Shown here piece by piece: positions 1 to 11,589 of a DNA stretch of 64,000 nt. This DNA is from Chamaecrista fasciculata (Eukaryota > Streptophyta > Magnoliopsida > Fabales > Fabaceae). A program made the translations under genes and the position numbers. Under the pieces are notes generated by a model. It was given only the letters and a program-made list of their open reading frames with translations. It ran no database searches and was not told the DNA's origin. The stretch's first letter is position 1; every line of letters begins with the position of its first letter. The DNA lies in contig QANZ01016307.1 of NCBI GenBank assembly GCA_003254925.1, positions 53,251 to 117,250 on the forward strand, read 5' to 3'.

Positions 1-462
1 TTGAAAAACTCAGTCTTCATTCGATTAAATTGGGCCGAATGGTGGGAACTCGAAAGAGAATCGCATTTGAGTAAAGTTGATAAGAGGGATTGAATGTGCA
101 TGATCAAAGAGATGACAAATGCATTTCAACTGGAACTTTTTTGGGGCAGGGATCACATATCGTGGATGCCCATTTTATATTAAATTGAATCCCCAACCCC
201 AGCGTTAGCCCAGAAAATGAGGGGAAAAGAATATTATACTTCAGCGACAAACGTAAATGACAACTATCGATAATCAACAGCGCAAGTCAAAGCAGATAAC
301 AAATTCCACAATGAAGATACATATACTGATATACTTATGTCCAAGCCCATTATAACATCAATGTTGATTGAAGCTGGTTAATTTCGAGATTGAAAAACAA
401 AAACAATCGGGGAAGTGGGAAAAATACAAAATTAACGCAAGCAAATAGAAAGAAAGTAAGAC

Positions 463-534
463 CTTCATGCCGATAGAAAGGGAGTAATCGAGCCTGGAGG
501 TGAAGTAGCGAAACAATGTTGAGAGCGAAACCAT
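463..534 (-). CDS. Probable first coding exon of an unidentified gene running off the left edge
   Basis: On the minus strand an ATG at 534 opens 24 codons (starting MVSLSTLF, ending SIGMK) that reach AAG|GTCTTA at 463/462, a possible splice donor in phase 0. Upstream, about 535-730 is CT-rich and leader-like (repeated CTCTC and TTCG tracts), unlike the AT-rich DNA beyond it. The rest of the gene would lie left of the window. The peptide has hydrophobic and basic residues and could be an organelle or membrane N terminus, but I do not recognise it. The frame stays open past the proposed donor for about 34 further codons, so an unspliced reading is possible. Low confidence. Confidence 0.3.
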
Positions 535-734
535 TGGAGACAGAATCGTCTGGAGCACTACGTGGAATCCCAGAAACCCTTCTTTAAAACCTCAAAAAAT
601 TTATGTGTCCTCAGCAGTCAGCACCAAGAAAACGAAAAGAACAATAAATAAATAAACCCTCTCAGAGTTCTCTCGTTCAGTTTTCGTCTCTCCGAGCTTC
701 GCGATTCAGTTTTGGGAAGCCCTTTCTGAGAATT

Positions 735-2065
735 CAATATTTTTCACTGTACCATAATTTCAATTTATAATTTTTTAAGGCTAAAAGTTATACACAAAAA
801 CGATTAATTATTTAGCATCTGAAAAAGTTTACATTTATTATCACTGATTTTGTAATTTATGACGTTTTTTCTTTTTTTTCTTTTTTGAGGTTAAGTGATG
901 CATTGATTAACATATCTTTAACAACAGAAATTTCTTTATCCTTTTAAACTCAAATTTTCATAGAAGGTTAATAAGCAATTTTTGATTAACAACTTAAAAT
1001 TTCTTTTCAAGTGGAAAAGATTCATCTAATGTATGATGGAGGAAAAAAAGACTTAAATTGAAATATATGTAGCTCATAAGTTTTTTTTACACTCAATTGT
1101 ATTTATCGTAATTTTGTATAAGGTAATTGCTATCTATATTTTAACTCCATATTTTGCCAACAAAAAGCCCATGACTGCTAAATTTCAAGCGTGTCTTCTC
1201 TTGTCATTTTTTTTTCATCCATGCCCCTTTAATAAATTGTATACATTTAACTGAGCATGCTTTAACACTTAAGTTAGGGGACCAAATTGAGACTTTTACG
1301 AAAGTTAGGGGACCAAAATTGCACTTAAGCCTTTATTTAAATATTTAGGCAAATTAGTTAAGCTTACATGAATTACGAGTCTTTTTTTTTTTTGCCTGAA
1401 AATTACGGGTATAATGTATGAATCGAGGTCAGATCATGAAATTGGGGTGGAACGTAATGCAGAAGAAATCTGTTTGATTACTGAGGATGTTAGTCCTAAA
1501 ATGTGAGTCTGGTAGGAAGTAATGTTGATGGAAAATTCAAAATTCAGATGTAGGTTTTTCTTTTTGTTCTTTTGGGTCAAGCTTTTTGGGCCAAGTTGGA
1601 CTCATGGTTTCTCCATGAACTTGGCCTTCAACCTAGTTCACGCAATCACCCCTACTCAGAATTAGGTAGCTCATTCATTCTTAGCAAATTTTGCTTCAGA
1701 TAATAACTATTTTTTTTAAAAAAAAAAATTGATATAAAAATACATTCTCTCCCTTTTCTTCGGTTTTGCGGTGGGGGAAGCGTAAAAGTCAGCATCTCAA
1801 AATCGCCACCACCATCAATGTCGTCGCCAGCCTTGGTGGCAACATTTGCCTACTTTCTTTATTTTTAGATCTTTAAGGAGATTATTTTTCGAGGTATTCC
1901 CTCTTCTCTTTTCATCTCATTTCTTTGTTTTTCTTTAAAATAAGTTAGATTTCTTTATTATAGAACTAATTTTTTGTCCAATTCTTCTTATGGGTTTTGT
2001 CTCTCTATAAAATGTTCCGAGCTATTATTAGATAGACTCGAATTTTAACATATAAATAAAAAAAT
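735..2065. other. Intergenic, AT-rich, no gene seen
   Basis: No convincing exon on either strand. About 1265-1330 holds a degenerate inverted-repeat fragment with two copies of TTAGGGGACCAAA, related in style to the MITE families elsewhere in the window. A tiny A-tailed insertion lies at 1381-1400 and is listed separately. Homopolymer runs occur near 1710 and 1380. Confidence 0.5.
1381..1400 (-). mobile_element. Ultrashort A-tailed insertion with target duplication
   Basis: A 20 bp insert made of a T-run followed by GCCTGAA (minus strand: TTCAGGC then an A-run) sits between AATTACGAGT (1371-1380) and AATTACGGGT (1401-1410), 9 of 10 identical. This looks like the extreme 3' end of a retroposon inserted by target-primed reverse transcription. 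Confidence 0.4.
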
Positions 2066-3300
2066 GGGTAAAGTGCAATTTCTAGTCCTTTATATTTTGG
2101 TCATATTGCAAATTAGACTATTATTTTTCTTTACGATTTTGATTTCATATATTTTTAAAAAGTTTTACGGTTAGTCTTCCATTGAATTTCGTTCATCTTT
2201 TTTCATTAAGTGTCACATATACAACTAATTTAAAAGATAAAGAAAGCTTACGTGGCCAAATACAATGGAATGGATTCAAATTTAATTCCATATCTTTTTA
2301 AAATATCTCAAAAATGATCCCATATATTTAGAATCATTTTAAATTTGGTCATTTATAATTTTTAACTCTGTTTAATTTCATTCAACACAATTTTCAATGT
2401 GTTCATATTATATTTTCTAGTCAAAAAAATATTTAAGAATTTTTTTTTCTCATTAAATAATTGACTCTTTATGTCATTATATTTTATAGGGTAAATTTCA
2501 CTTTGGCACCCTGTTCTATGGATCAATTCCACTTTGGTATCCTGTTCTTTCAAAAGTGACACTTTGGTACTCTGTTCTTTCAAAAATGTCATTTTGGTAC
2601 CATATTCTTTCAAAAGTGACATTTTGGTACCATGTTCTTTAGACCAAATGACACTTTGGTACCCTAAAAAAGATAGAATAGGGTAAAAAATAGTGAAAGA
2701 ACAGGGTACTAAAGTGTCACTTTTGAAAGAACAGGGTACCAAAGTGGAATTTACCCTATTTTTTATATAGGAAAACATAACAACAAAGAAAAATAATACT
2801 TCACTTCTCTCCTTACATAAATGAATGAGCATTTGAGCAAGCTCAAAATAGAAAGTTGGTTTATCTTGCAAAATAAATTTGTAAAGATTAAGTAGGAAAT
2901 CATCATTGGAATTTTGATTGGTTAATCATTTATGATTTTGAAGCTAATTATAGTTTTTGACTTTTTTTCTTCTAGAGAAAAACAAAAAGGAAGGAAAAAG
3001 CAGAAGCTAAGTTAACTTTTAAAATTATTGCATATATCAAAATCAACAATACATAATTAAGCAAAAAACAAAACATATAGGATGAAATTAAGCAGAGTTA
3101 AAAATAATGAAGGACCAAATTTAAAACTCATTCTAAATATATGAGACCACATTTGAAATATTTTAAAAATATATGAGATCAAATTTAAAACAATTAAAAA
3201 TATATGTGACTAAATTTGAATCTACCTCATCCCACTTGACCATGTTTGCTTTCTTTCTCATCCAAGTCTACTTTCTATGTCACACTTAATATAACGAGAT
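2066..3300. repeat. Large imperfect inverted repeat carrying a nested MITE
   Basis: The left arm (about 2203-2390) and right arm (about 3075-3292) are imperfect reverse complements: the left has ATTAAGTGTCACATA and TTTAACTCTGTTTAATTTCA, and the right has the matching inverted sequences near 3280 and 3085-3105. Both arms carry repeated motifs such as ATATGAGACCA. A start-like GGGTAAAGTGC lies at 2066. The loop contains a separate 270 bp element at 2488-2757. A long minus-strand reading frame across 2362-2871 is just the translation of these repeats. Confidence 0.55.
2488..2757. mobile_element. Mutator-like MITE with 9 bp target duplication
   Basis: The termini AGGGTAAATTTCACTTTGG and CCAAAGTGGAATTTACCCT are inverted repeats. 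Inside are tandem copies of TTTGGTACCCTGTTCTTTC-type units in both orientations. Flanks are ATATTTTAT (2479-2487) and ATTTTTTAT (2758-2766), 8 of 9 identical, as for the 9 bp duplication of Mutator-superfamily elements. It has no coding capacity. A half element of the same family starts near 13300. Confidence 0.65.
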
Positions 3301-3757
3301 GGACATAAATCATAATAAGATCAACAGTGAAATCTAAAGATATGAAAGCAAAACTACAAAAAGAAAAATAATGACCTTGTTTGAAACCTCACCAAAAGAT
3401 AAGGATCAAACCTACATTTTGACCAAACTTTTTTTATATTAAAACTATGATATCTATACTTATGAGAAACATTACTATTTTGATATATAGAAAATATAAT
3501 AACAAATTAAAAATTTATCTCATAAATAAAATTAATTATTTCCTCCATTAGTTTCAACAATATTTATCAAGTTTTCTTCCTCTACATTACTAAATTAGAG
3601 TTTTGTGTTTATTTGTAATCGTATATACAATTTCATTCCTAATTTTTCGCTAGAAAGAGAAAGATGAGAGATTGGATTAGTACGTGGCAAAATGTAAGCC
3701 AGTTGTTTATTATAAAATCCTTCACACAAATCACAGTGGACAACTAAACACATATTG

Positions 3758-3773
3758 TTGGCCGAAAAAAAAA
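3758..3773 (+). mobile_element. Ultrashort A-tailed insertion with 16 bp target duplication
   Basis: The insert TTGGCCG plus nine A is flanked by perfect 16 bp copies of AACTAAACACATATTG (3742-3757 and 3774-3789). It is best explained as a 5'-truncated retroposon reduced to its last few bases and tail. Confidence 0.6.
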
Positions 3774-3809
3774 AACTAAACACATATTGAATATTGATAA
3801 ATTATAAAA

Positions 3810-4043
3810 GACAAAAGAGTTTTTGGTGGCCTAAGGTTGAGTGTGAGTTTCAATTATGCCTCTATTATTTTTTTATGTCAGTTATGCCCCCAACATTTCA
3901 TACAATTTTGGCCCATATATAATTTGAAGTTAGGGTATAATTGACACAAATGTGAAACGTTGGGATCATAACTGACACAAAATAAACGTTAAGGGCATAA
4001 TTGAAATTAACTCTTAAACTTGGGCACCTAGAAGTCTTTTGTC
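3810..4043. mobile_element. 234 bp Mutator-like MITE, perfect 9 bp TSD
   Basis: The element starts GACAAAAGAG and ends CTTTTGTC with long imperfect inverted arms (AATTATGCC against GGCATAATT). Flanks are perfect 9 bp duplications ATTATAAAA (3801-3809 and 4044-4052). The same family recurs, degenerate at its right end, at 56709-57150. Confidence 0.7.
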
Positions 4044-4883
4044 ATTATAAAATGTTTTGGTTCTTGAAATATCCTTAAATGTTATTATACAATTAATTTT
4101 TGAAAAATTACAATAATATATTATTTAGTTTTTAAAAGATTAAAATAATATATTATTTTTATAAAAGAAATATAATATTTAAATTATAAAGAATTTAACA
4201 AACATACTATTTTAATATAAAGACTGATTTTAAGAATCAAATTATCATATCAAATTGCTAATTTACTCAACATTAAACAAAAGGAAGGGAATGGATAGAA
4301 TCATAGAACGATTTGACCCACCAAAATCCACGACCGCCACGAAATCCAATATCTGTGTGCCTCCCCTCTATCAAAATCAAAATCATAGGTATGCTAATGC
4401 TATTCAATTTGTTTGTCCGTTTTGCTCTTCTCGAACAAGATTTCAAGTATTCGCTCGACACAGTTTAGCAGTGATTTTTTGGTGATGGCAGTGGCAACCC
4501 ATTAGGCAAAACTGATTTGATCCCTTCGCCTACTTTAACGACTTGGGGTTTCTCGATCACTCAATTCCAGGTTCGTTAATTGTGATAACGCTCAATAAAT
4601 CCATCATTTTCCTCCTTTTTTTTTTCCTTTCATTCTTGTTGACATGATCATCGGAGTCTGGATTAAAAAATAACGGTGCAAAGTATGGTTAGTTTTTTCT
4701 CGTGATAATGAATCTTACCCGTGCTTTTCACTCCCTTATATTATTGGAGTACGGATCTTTGCGTTTGGTTTGTCCCTCATTTCATGATCTTCGTTTCTTT
4801 TCTTTTTAATTTGTTTTCTTCTCTCAGAGACGGCTTGAGTTTGGAAGATTTTCATTGGTGTATGTTTAGGTTGATTAGAGATA

Positions 4884-7678
4884 ATGGATAGATTGAATCT
4901 AGCTCAATTGGGTGAGAAGCTGAAGACAGGTGGAGCTCAAATGGGTCGAATTGTTAGTGACAAAATGAAAGAGATTTTGCAAACCCCAACGCCTGAATCA
5001 AAGATGGTTGATGAGGCAACATTAGAGACCCTAGAGCAGGCAAACTGGGGTTTGAATTTGAGGATATGTGCAATGATCAACAATGGAGAATTTAATGGAT
5101 CCGAAATTGTTAAGGCCATCAAGAAGAAGATTTCAAGCAAGAGCATTGTGAGCCAGAGGCTAAGTCTTGACTTGTTGGAAGCTTGCACTATGAATTGTGA
5201 GAAGGTGTTTTCTGAAGTGGCATCAGAGAAGGTGCTTGATGATATGCTTCGAATGATTGAAAATCCACAAACAGATCGTCAGAATAGAAGCAGGGCTTTG
5301 CAGTTGATTAGGGCTTGGGGAGAATCGGAGGATCTTGCTTATCTACCAGTGTTTCGTCAAACCTATATGGTGAGAGTGAGACTATTTCATAACTTTTTAT
5401 GATTGAGCCTAGATGTTCGTTGATCTGTCTTTTCTTGTCATTTTTAGTTGTTATTATTATGCTTAACTACGGGATTTCTTGTTTCATTCTCTTTGTTTTG
5501 TTTTCTTGGACCTTCTGGTTGAACTTTGTTTATTATTATTTCCGTTTTGGACTGTAGCCTCTTCATAAACTTACTTATTCAATGGCCGGACATGAAGCAA
5601 CCCAGGATTATGGCAAAATAGCTCTATTCAAGCCGAGATCTAATATGTGAATAACTCACTAATAAGATGAAAATGAAAGACAAAAAATTAGAGTTTCTTA
5701 TGTCGCACAGCCAATTTTGAGAACTACCATGAAAGGATGCCATAATTAGTTTACTCCAACTAAAGTAACTTATGTGGATTTTTACTGTTCTCTATTGCTT
5801 GCAGCCTTTGTTGCATTCTAACACAGGGCAGCCCTTACCATGTAACCCTTAAGATGGTGTCTGGTTCATAGATATCCCTAATCTGTTAAATTTGAGTTTG
5901 TAATATCTAAAAAGATATCGTCCCTATATTATTTTNTTGCTTGCAGCCTTTGTTGCATTCTAACACAGGGCAGCCCTTACCACCATGTAACCCTTAAGAT
6001 GGTGTCTGGTTCATAGATATCCCTAATCTGTTAAATTTGAGTTTGTAATATCTAAAAAGAAATCGTCCCTATATTATTTTTAGTTTGCAATTAAAAAATG
6101 AATCGGCATATAAGTACTAAGATACATATTTTTCCAAAACATAAACGGCAGGATTCGAACCAGCGCGGGCAGAGCCCACATAATTTCTTGTATATATATA
6201 TATTATATTCAAATCTTTTGCAAACAAGTTTTTCAGATGTCTGTGATATTAAATTTCCCGTTTATTAAACTCCTTCAAAGTATTTTCATTTAAGGAATCC
6301 ATACTGTATAAAACTCCCTGTTCTCACTTGCTTTATACTCTCTCTAACGTATTAAAGTACAGTTTTTCTTTGTGCATACTGAAACTATCCAGAAAGATCT
6401 ATCCATCAATAACCTTACGGTTGACAAGTACAAGGATACAACACGTCGGTGTCAGTTGATCCATATAGCCAACCCCACCTAGTGGGAAAAGGCTTTGGTT
6501 GTTGTTGTTGTTGTTGTTTCTCTGTGCATCTCTTTTATTGGCTATACCATATTCTTCTACATTCCTCTTTGTCAAGTATTTAATTGAAATTGACGTCTTA
6601 CTTGGTCGATGACAGAGTTTGAAAGGAAGACATGGGCCTCAGGACATAGATGGAGGAAATTCAGCGGATGTGCCATATACCTTGGAGTCATATGTACACG
6701 AAGATCCATTGGATCCACCTGAGAGCTACCCTATTCCTAATATAGGAGCGCATGAGATGAATGGCGCTGCTTTCTCTTCTAATCACCGAGGCTTATCAGT
6801 TGAAGAAAAGAAGGAGCATCTTGTCATCGCCCGAAACAGTCTTGAATTGCTCTCTACCATGTTAAATTCTGAAGCAGACCCAAAACTGTTGAAGGTAAAT
6901 ATTCTGAAGTAAAAGGAAAGTTTAAGCAACATTAATTCTCTTGAGTAATATGTTTTTTCTCTTTTGTTTACTGCTTCATACATGTTTGCCCTTGCGTACT
7001 ATTCTCCACTTCCTGCACGTGTGTCTTTACCATATGCATAAAATGCAAATGCCTTAGTAACATTCAGGGAAGAAGGTGTAATTCATACAATTTATGGTCA
7101 TAAACAATTGCCATCTTTTTTTTTTCCTGTAATCCAGTTACTACTACTGACTGTCAAGTCTCTGGTAATTGTTTTATCTCTACATAGACATTCTAACTTT
7201 GCTGATAGAAGTTTCCAAAATTCTCGCGTGGTTGCAGGAAGATGTAACTGTGAGCTTGTTGGATAAGTGCAAGCAGTCACTGTCTATCATCAAGGGGATC
7301 GTGGAAAGCACCACTGATGATGAAGGAACACTTTTTGAGGCTTTGTACCTTAATGATGAGCTACAACAAGTAGTTTCCAAGTATGAGGAGTTGGAAGCTG
7401 CCCAAAACTCTCTAGCACAACCACCTGCAAATGCAAATGAAGATCCCAAGCATGATGCAGGCGCAGTTAAAAACCCCATTGTACTGCCTGAAAGCTTTGA
7501 AGGTGATGAAGCTGCAGAGTCAGAAGCTGCTGAGAAACTTCAGAGGAAGTTGCCCAAAAAGTCTGACACTCCTGAAGTCAATTCAACTGCTGGCGTTGAT
7601 GAACATGGTGATACCAAAATAGTGGATAGCACGAAAGAGAAAGATGCCGAATCTAGCTGCAAGGGAAATGCTGAATGA
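4884..7678 (+). CDS. TOL2: TOM1-like protein (TOL2-type VHS-GAT ubiquitin-sorting adaptor)
   Basis: Three exons 4884-5369, 6616-6894 and 7238-7678 join in frame with GT-AG borders to give 401 residues. It begins MDRLNLAQLGEKLKTGGAQM, very like Arabidopsis TOL2 (At1g06210). Residues about 40-165 form the VHS domain (MVDEATLETLEQANWG, LLEACTMNCEKVF, IRAWGES), and about 215-305 the GAT domain (ARNSLELLSTMLN, IVESTTDDEGTLFEAL, NDELQQVVSKYEEL). The tail is acidic and low-complexity. TOL proteins bind ubiquitin and act as ESCRT-0-like adaptors that sort ubiquitinated plasma-membrane cargo to the vacuole. A leader intron is plausible (donor after CAATTCCAG near 4570, acceptor before the ATG near 4870). 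Intron 1 carries a local duplication next to an N and a SINE. Family assignment is firm; orthology to TOL2 rather than TOL1 rests on remembered N-terminal identity. Confidence 0.93.
5795..6080. repeat. Near-identical 141/144 bp direct duplication around an N
   Basis: 5795-5935 and 5937-6080 are nearly the same sequence (both start TTGCTTGCAGCC and end CTATATTATTTT). They differ by an extra ACC and one base in GATATCG/GAAATCG, and are separated by a single N at 5936. It lies in intron 1 of the TOL2-type gene. It may be two contig ends that overlap but were not merged, or a true recent tandem duplication. Confidence 0.85.
6378..6516 (+). mobile_element. SINE-like insertion with GTT tail
   Basis: The insert ends CCCCACCTAGTGGG, GGCTTTG and a run of GTT triplets, the 3' end style of plant Au-type SINEs. 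It is flanked by TTTCTTTGTGCAT (6365-6377) and TTTCTCTGTGCAT (6517-6529), 12 of 13 identical. At about 139 bp it is probably 5'-truncated. It sits in intron 1 of the TOL2-type gene, in the same orientation. Confidence 0.6.
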
Positions 7679-9009
7679 TGAGAGAGCAAGTTGGCATGTT
7701 TCTTCTAGCATTATCTTTTATCATTGCCTATGTAATAACGCTTAGTACTTTCTGTGCTGGCGATCATGTTTGCCAGAACATGTAACTGGTAGGAATTTCA
7801 TTTTGAAGGTTGTGATATATAATCATATCTTACAGTGAAAGAGCATGCTAGTTTCGACCCTGGTCTCTCTGAAGTCTGAACTATGCATGCCTCCATTTCA
7901 GACTATGTGATAAAATTAGAAGTTTACTGCTAGGAGGAGCAACATTAGTTTTATTGTCATTTTTCACAATTGTTATTCGCATCTCTTGCTAAGTTATCAG
8001 TCAGTTTGTAAATAATTTACTATTTAATGTAGAATGATCATCAGTCAAAGTTTAGAGAAGTTACTAGTCAATAATTCAACCTTCGCAGAGCTTTTTTCCT
8101 TTCTAAATGTACAAGGGAGAAGATGTCACCTATTGGCTCTAAATTTTTGAGAAAATAATTTTTTATCTTTATAAGATATTTAATTACAGAGAACTATAAA
8201 CCCTTAAGACTAAGGGTGCGTTTGGNACACCTCAATAAAAATATACTTATTGATGTAAATCTATCTTGTTGGGATATCTAAGATGGAGTTCCACCTAAAA
8301 TTTCGACAAATACTTGTAACAAAAAGCTAAACGAAATGGAAGAGTTTTCTTTTTTCTTCACAAAGCTTCTCCAACAATAACCTGGAATGTTAAAATTGTA
8401 ACTTGTAAGGATGCAAAAAATGATAAAAAGAAAAATAAGAACAAGTGATACAATTTTACTTGTGTTGTAGGAATCCCCATCATATACATTAATGAATATT
8501 CTGTAATAAAATAAAATTATAATACTATAGGGGTATGAAACTAGTAGTGGAGAACTGGAGATGAAGCAGGGTGAAGGAGGACTATTTAAAGGAGATTAGT
8601 CGTGGAGGTGGTGCAACTCAACTCATGTATAATATTAAAATTTTAATGATTAAATTGTTACTTTATAATTTAAAATACAAAATTATATGTTAAATTAGTC
8701 CGAATTATTTGACTCGAGTTGTGTGAGTTGTGACTAGGTAGAGAACGCAATCTTAATTTAGATAGGCAGAAAGGAATTAAACCAACCATCTAAGCTTTGA
8801 TTATCAAATTATGACGTCGACGCCACGACGTGTATCCTCAAAACCTCTATATTTGGCGCTATTGAAATAACGGTTCACATTTCTCGAACTTGTTCCCTCA
8901 ATGAAAACCACTCCCTCCCTCAAAATCCATCATCTTTGATCATTCTTCTCTTTCTCTTCTCTTCTCTTCTCTTCATTCAGTTTTCCGGCAATCCCTCGCC
9001 GTGTTGGCC
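7679..9009. other. Intergenic between TOL2-type and patellin genes
   Basis: The 3' UTR of the upstream gene probably ends within about 7680-7850. AT-rich DNA follows, with an isolated N at 8226 inside GTGCGTTTGG(N)ACACC, which resembles a degraded DNA-transposon terminus. The last 70 bases before the patellin ATG are CT-rich (CTCTTCT repeats, 8944-8975), consistent with its 5' UTR. No other exon was recognised. Confidence 0.5.
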
Positions 9010-10642
9010 ATGAACCACACGGACGAGGACGTCGACGCCGCCGCCGCCGCCAAAAGCCAGATCATCGGAAACCAGGTCTATTTCATCAAAGACGAAAAAA
9101 CCCTCGTCGACCCTAATAATGTCTCTGACCTTGAAAAACCCCAAGACGACCCCGATTCCGAAATCGACGACCCAGAAATCGCCACGCAGGTAGATGGAAA
9201 CCAAAGCCCTGCAGAAATCAAACTCAAAGCCAAGAAGGCATTATTGGAATTCCGATGCAGAGTCGAAGATTCCATCCTCGGAAATCACTTGTTCGGCGAA
9301 TCAGAACCCAAAATGTGCCCTGAAGAATTGAGACTAGTTTCTCTGTGGGGCGTCCCATTATTACCCAGTAAGGCTCACGAGGGTACCGATAATGTTCTTC
9401 TCAAATTCTTGAAAGCCAAAGATTTCTCTGTCACCGATGCCTTCGAGATGCTTCAGAAAACCATGATTTGGCGAAGGGATAATAACATTGATGGAATCCT
9501 CGACGAGCAATTCGATGCTGAATTCGCTGAATCTATTTACTTGAACGGGAGAGACCGAGAGGGTCGTCCTGTGTGTTACAACGTGTATGGGATTTTCAAG
9601 AACAAGGAGCTTTATAAAAAAGCCTTTGAAACAGAGGACACACGTAACAAGTTCTTAAGGTGGAGGATTCAATTCATGGAGAAGGTTATAAAGAAGCTGA
9701 GTTTCAGAGAAGGAGGGGTGGATTCTTTTGTTCAGATTATTGATTTCAATAACGCTCCCAAACACGGCGTGAAAGAGCTCAATTTAGTCAGCAAGAAGAT
9801 TCTTTCTCTGTTTCAGGCCTATTATCCTGAAATCATTTTTAGAAATGTTGGTACACTTGCTTTTCACATGTTTATTTTTATTTTCCCGTTTGTATTCTAA
9901 TTAATTGTGTATATGCAGATAGTAGTAAATGCTCCTTTTTGGTTTTACACCTCCCAAGTGTTATTCTCAAAGTTCATGACCCACAAAAATGAAAAGAAGT
10001 TCATATTGGCTAGACCACCAAGGGCCACAGAGACGCTTCTCAAGTAAGTTTTTTCTATTTATTTTTTATCTGTTAATTACTCCTGACACTAACAAATTGA
10101 TCCTAGCTAATTTAAATTTTCTTAATAATTGGAAAAGGTTCATCGCCCCAGAGCGTCTTCCTGTTGAATATGGCGGTCTCAAGAGGGAAAACGACGAAGA
10201 TTTCTCCCCTATGGATAAAACTTTAGAGCACAGAATCAAAGGAAGTACAGTTTCCACAATTGAAATTCCAGTGAGCGAGGTGTGACTCCATATATTTAGT
10301 TTTAAAAAAATTAAACAAATTAATATTTATATATTCTCTGTATTGATTGATTTTGATTTTGATTTTGCAAAGACTGGAGTGACAGTAATTTGGGATGTAA
10401 CGGTGGTGGGATGGGAAGTTTCATACAAGGAAGAGTTCATTCCAGAGGACGAAGGGTCGTACAATATATTGCTGCAGAACCAAAGGAAAATGGGTGACAG
10501 TATTAGAAATTCATTTTTCATAAGTGAACCTGGGAAGATAGTGATTACAGTTGGGAATGGAACTTTCAAGAAGAAGAGAATGTTCTATAGGTCAAAGGTT
10601 GTAGCCACCGTCGTCCCTATGTTCATCGCCTTTTTGAAGTGA
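9010..10642 (+). CDS. Patellin-type SEC14-GOLD phosphoinositide-binding protein
   Basis: Four exons 9010-9846, 9919-10043, 10138-10279 and 10373-10642 give 457 residues. The ATG at 9010 is preferred; the frame runs upstream but without another ATG. Residues 1-65 are acidic. A CRAL-TRIO N region covers about 105-160 (SLWGVPLLPS, LLKFLKAKDFSV), the SEC14 lipid-binding fold about 180-340 (GRPVCYNVYG, KFLRWRIQFME, NAPFWFY, LPVEYGGLKRENDEDFSP), and a GOLD domain about 365-457 (VTVIWDVTVVGWEVSYKEEF, ending near FYRSKV). Patellins bind phosphoinositides and act at the cell plate and plasma membrane in membrane trafficking. The acidic N terminus is short for the family, and the core is nearer PATL3/4 than PATL6 by memory. 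The exon 1 donor AAT|GTTGGT is weak but is the only one that keeps the conserved N-IVVNAPFW junction. Confidence 0.9.
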
Positions 10643-11414
10643 TTAACAAACATGTCTTCCACTAAATCCCAAGTTTATTATCATTGACTTTGTTGTACAA
10701 TTTTACAAGTGGCTCAGATGATCGATCAGAAGCAGTTATTACACGATGGTTTGGTGATTGCTAGAACTGATATTGTCTATATCCAATACACATGATCATA
10801 CATTGGACTCCATCGAAATTGTATGTGATATATAGTAGCTAGTTTCTACCTCATTGTCTATTCTGATTTCTGACCACTGCCAGGTCCTGTTGTATTAGTT
10901 GCATTAGGAATTAAACTTTCACGTTATCAGATATTATTCAATAAGGATTTTTTTGTTCTTCTTGGATTGTCGCAATGGGTTCTGAAATTGTTTTGATATA
11001 CAATCATAATTTACTAAGTGAAAATTAAAGTTTGTTTAACTATGATTCATATTTTAGATGGGTTATTATAACAATGGACTCATCGAATTATACATGTTAG
11101 TTTTAAATTTTTATTTAATAAGTGGAATTTGAAGATGTTGAATTTATCTTATTTTATCATTAAACGCTCAGGAGTCAGGATACTGTCGCGGCAAGTTGAT
11201 TTTAAGTATTTTTAAATCAAGTGAAACGAACTTCGAGTCTTCAACGTATATTATATATAAATTTGGTAGAAGGTAGATTCTTCTCGTTTTCATTAATTTA
11301 TGTGTTTTTTGGTCGCGGCCAAGGGACGGTGAAGATGAAGTATACTTTATATATATGACGCACGCATAGGATGCTGAGAAGTCATCATAAATTCATAATC
11401 ATATATAGGATTTG

Positions 11415-11431
11415 TGATCTGGCAAAAAAAA
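11415..11431 (+). mobile_element. Ultrashort A-tailed insertion with 14 bp target duplication
   Basis: The insert TGATCTGGC plus eight A lies between perfect copies of ATATATAGGATTTG (11401-11414 and 11432-11445). Confidence 0.6.
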
Positions 11432-11589
11432 ATATATAGGATTTGAGATGATGAAGTATACTTTATATATATATATATATATTGAGTATTGATCGTACAA
11501 ATTACTACTTAGGTTATTCCATAAATGCAATATTTAGTTTTTCAAGTCTGAGCTATTATATTGTATGAATGATTAAAGGTTACGGGAAA

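Noticed and set aside
2362..2871. 169-codon minus-strand open frame
   Set aside because: It is the translation of tandem and inverted MITE units (repeated LVPCSF and EQxTKxSLLKE-like stretches) within the nested element; no protein family.
6137..6185. GGCAGGATTCGAACC on the plus strand, a tRNA B-box on the minus strand
   Set aside because: No matching acceptor stem, A box or cloverleaf could be built; likely a decayed tRNA-derived repeat.
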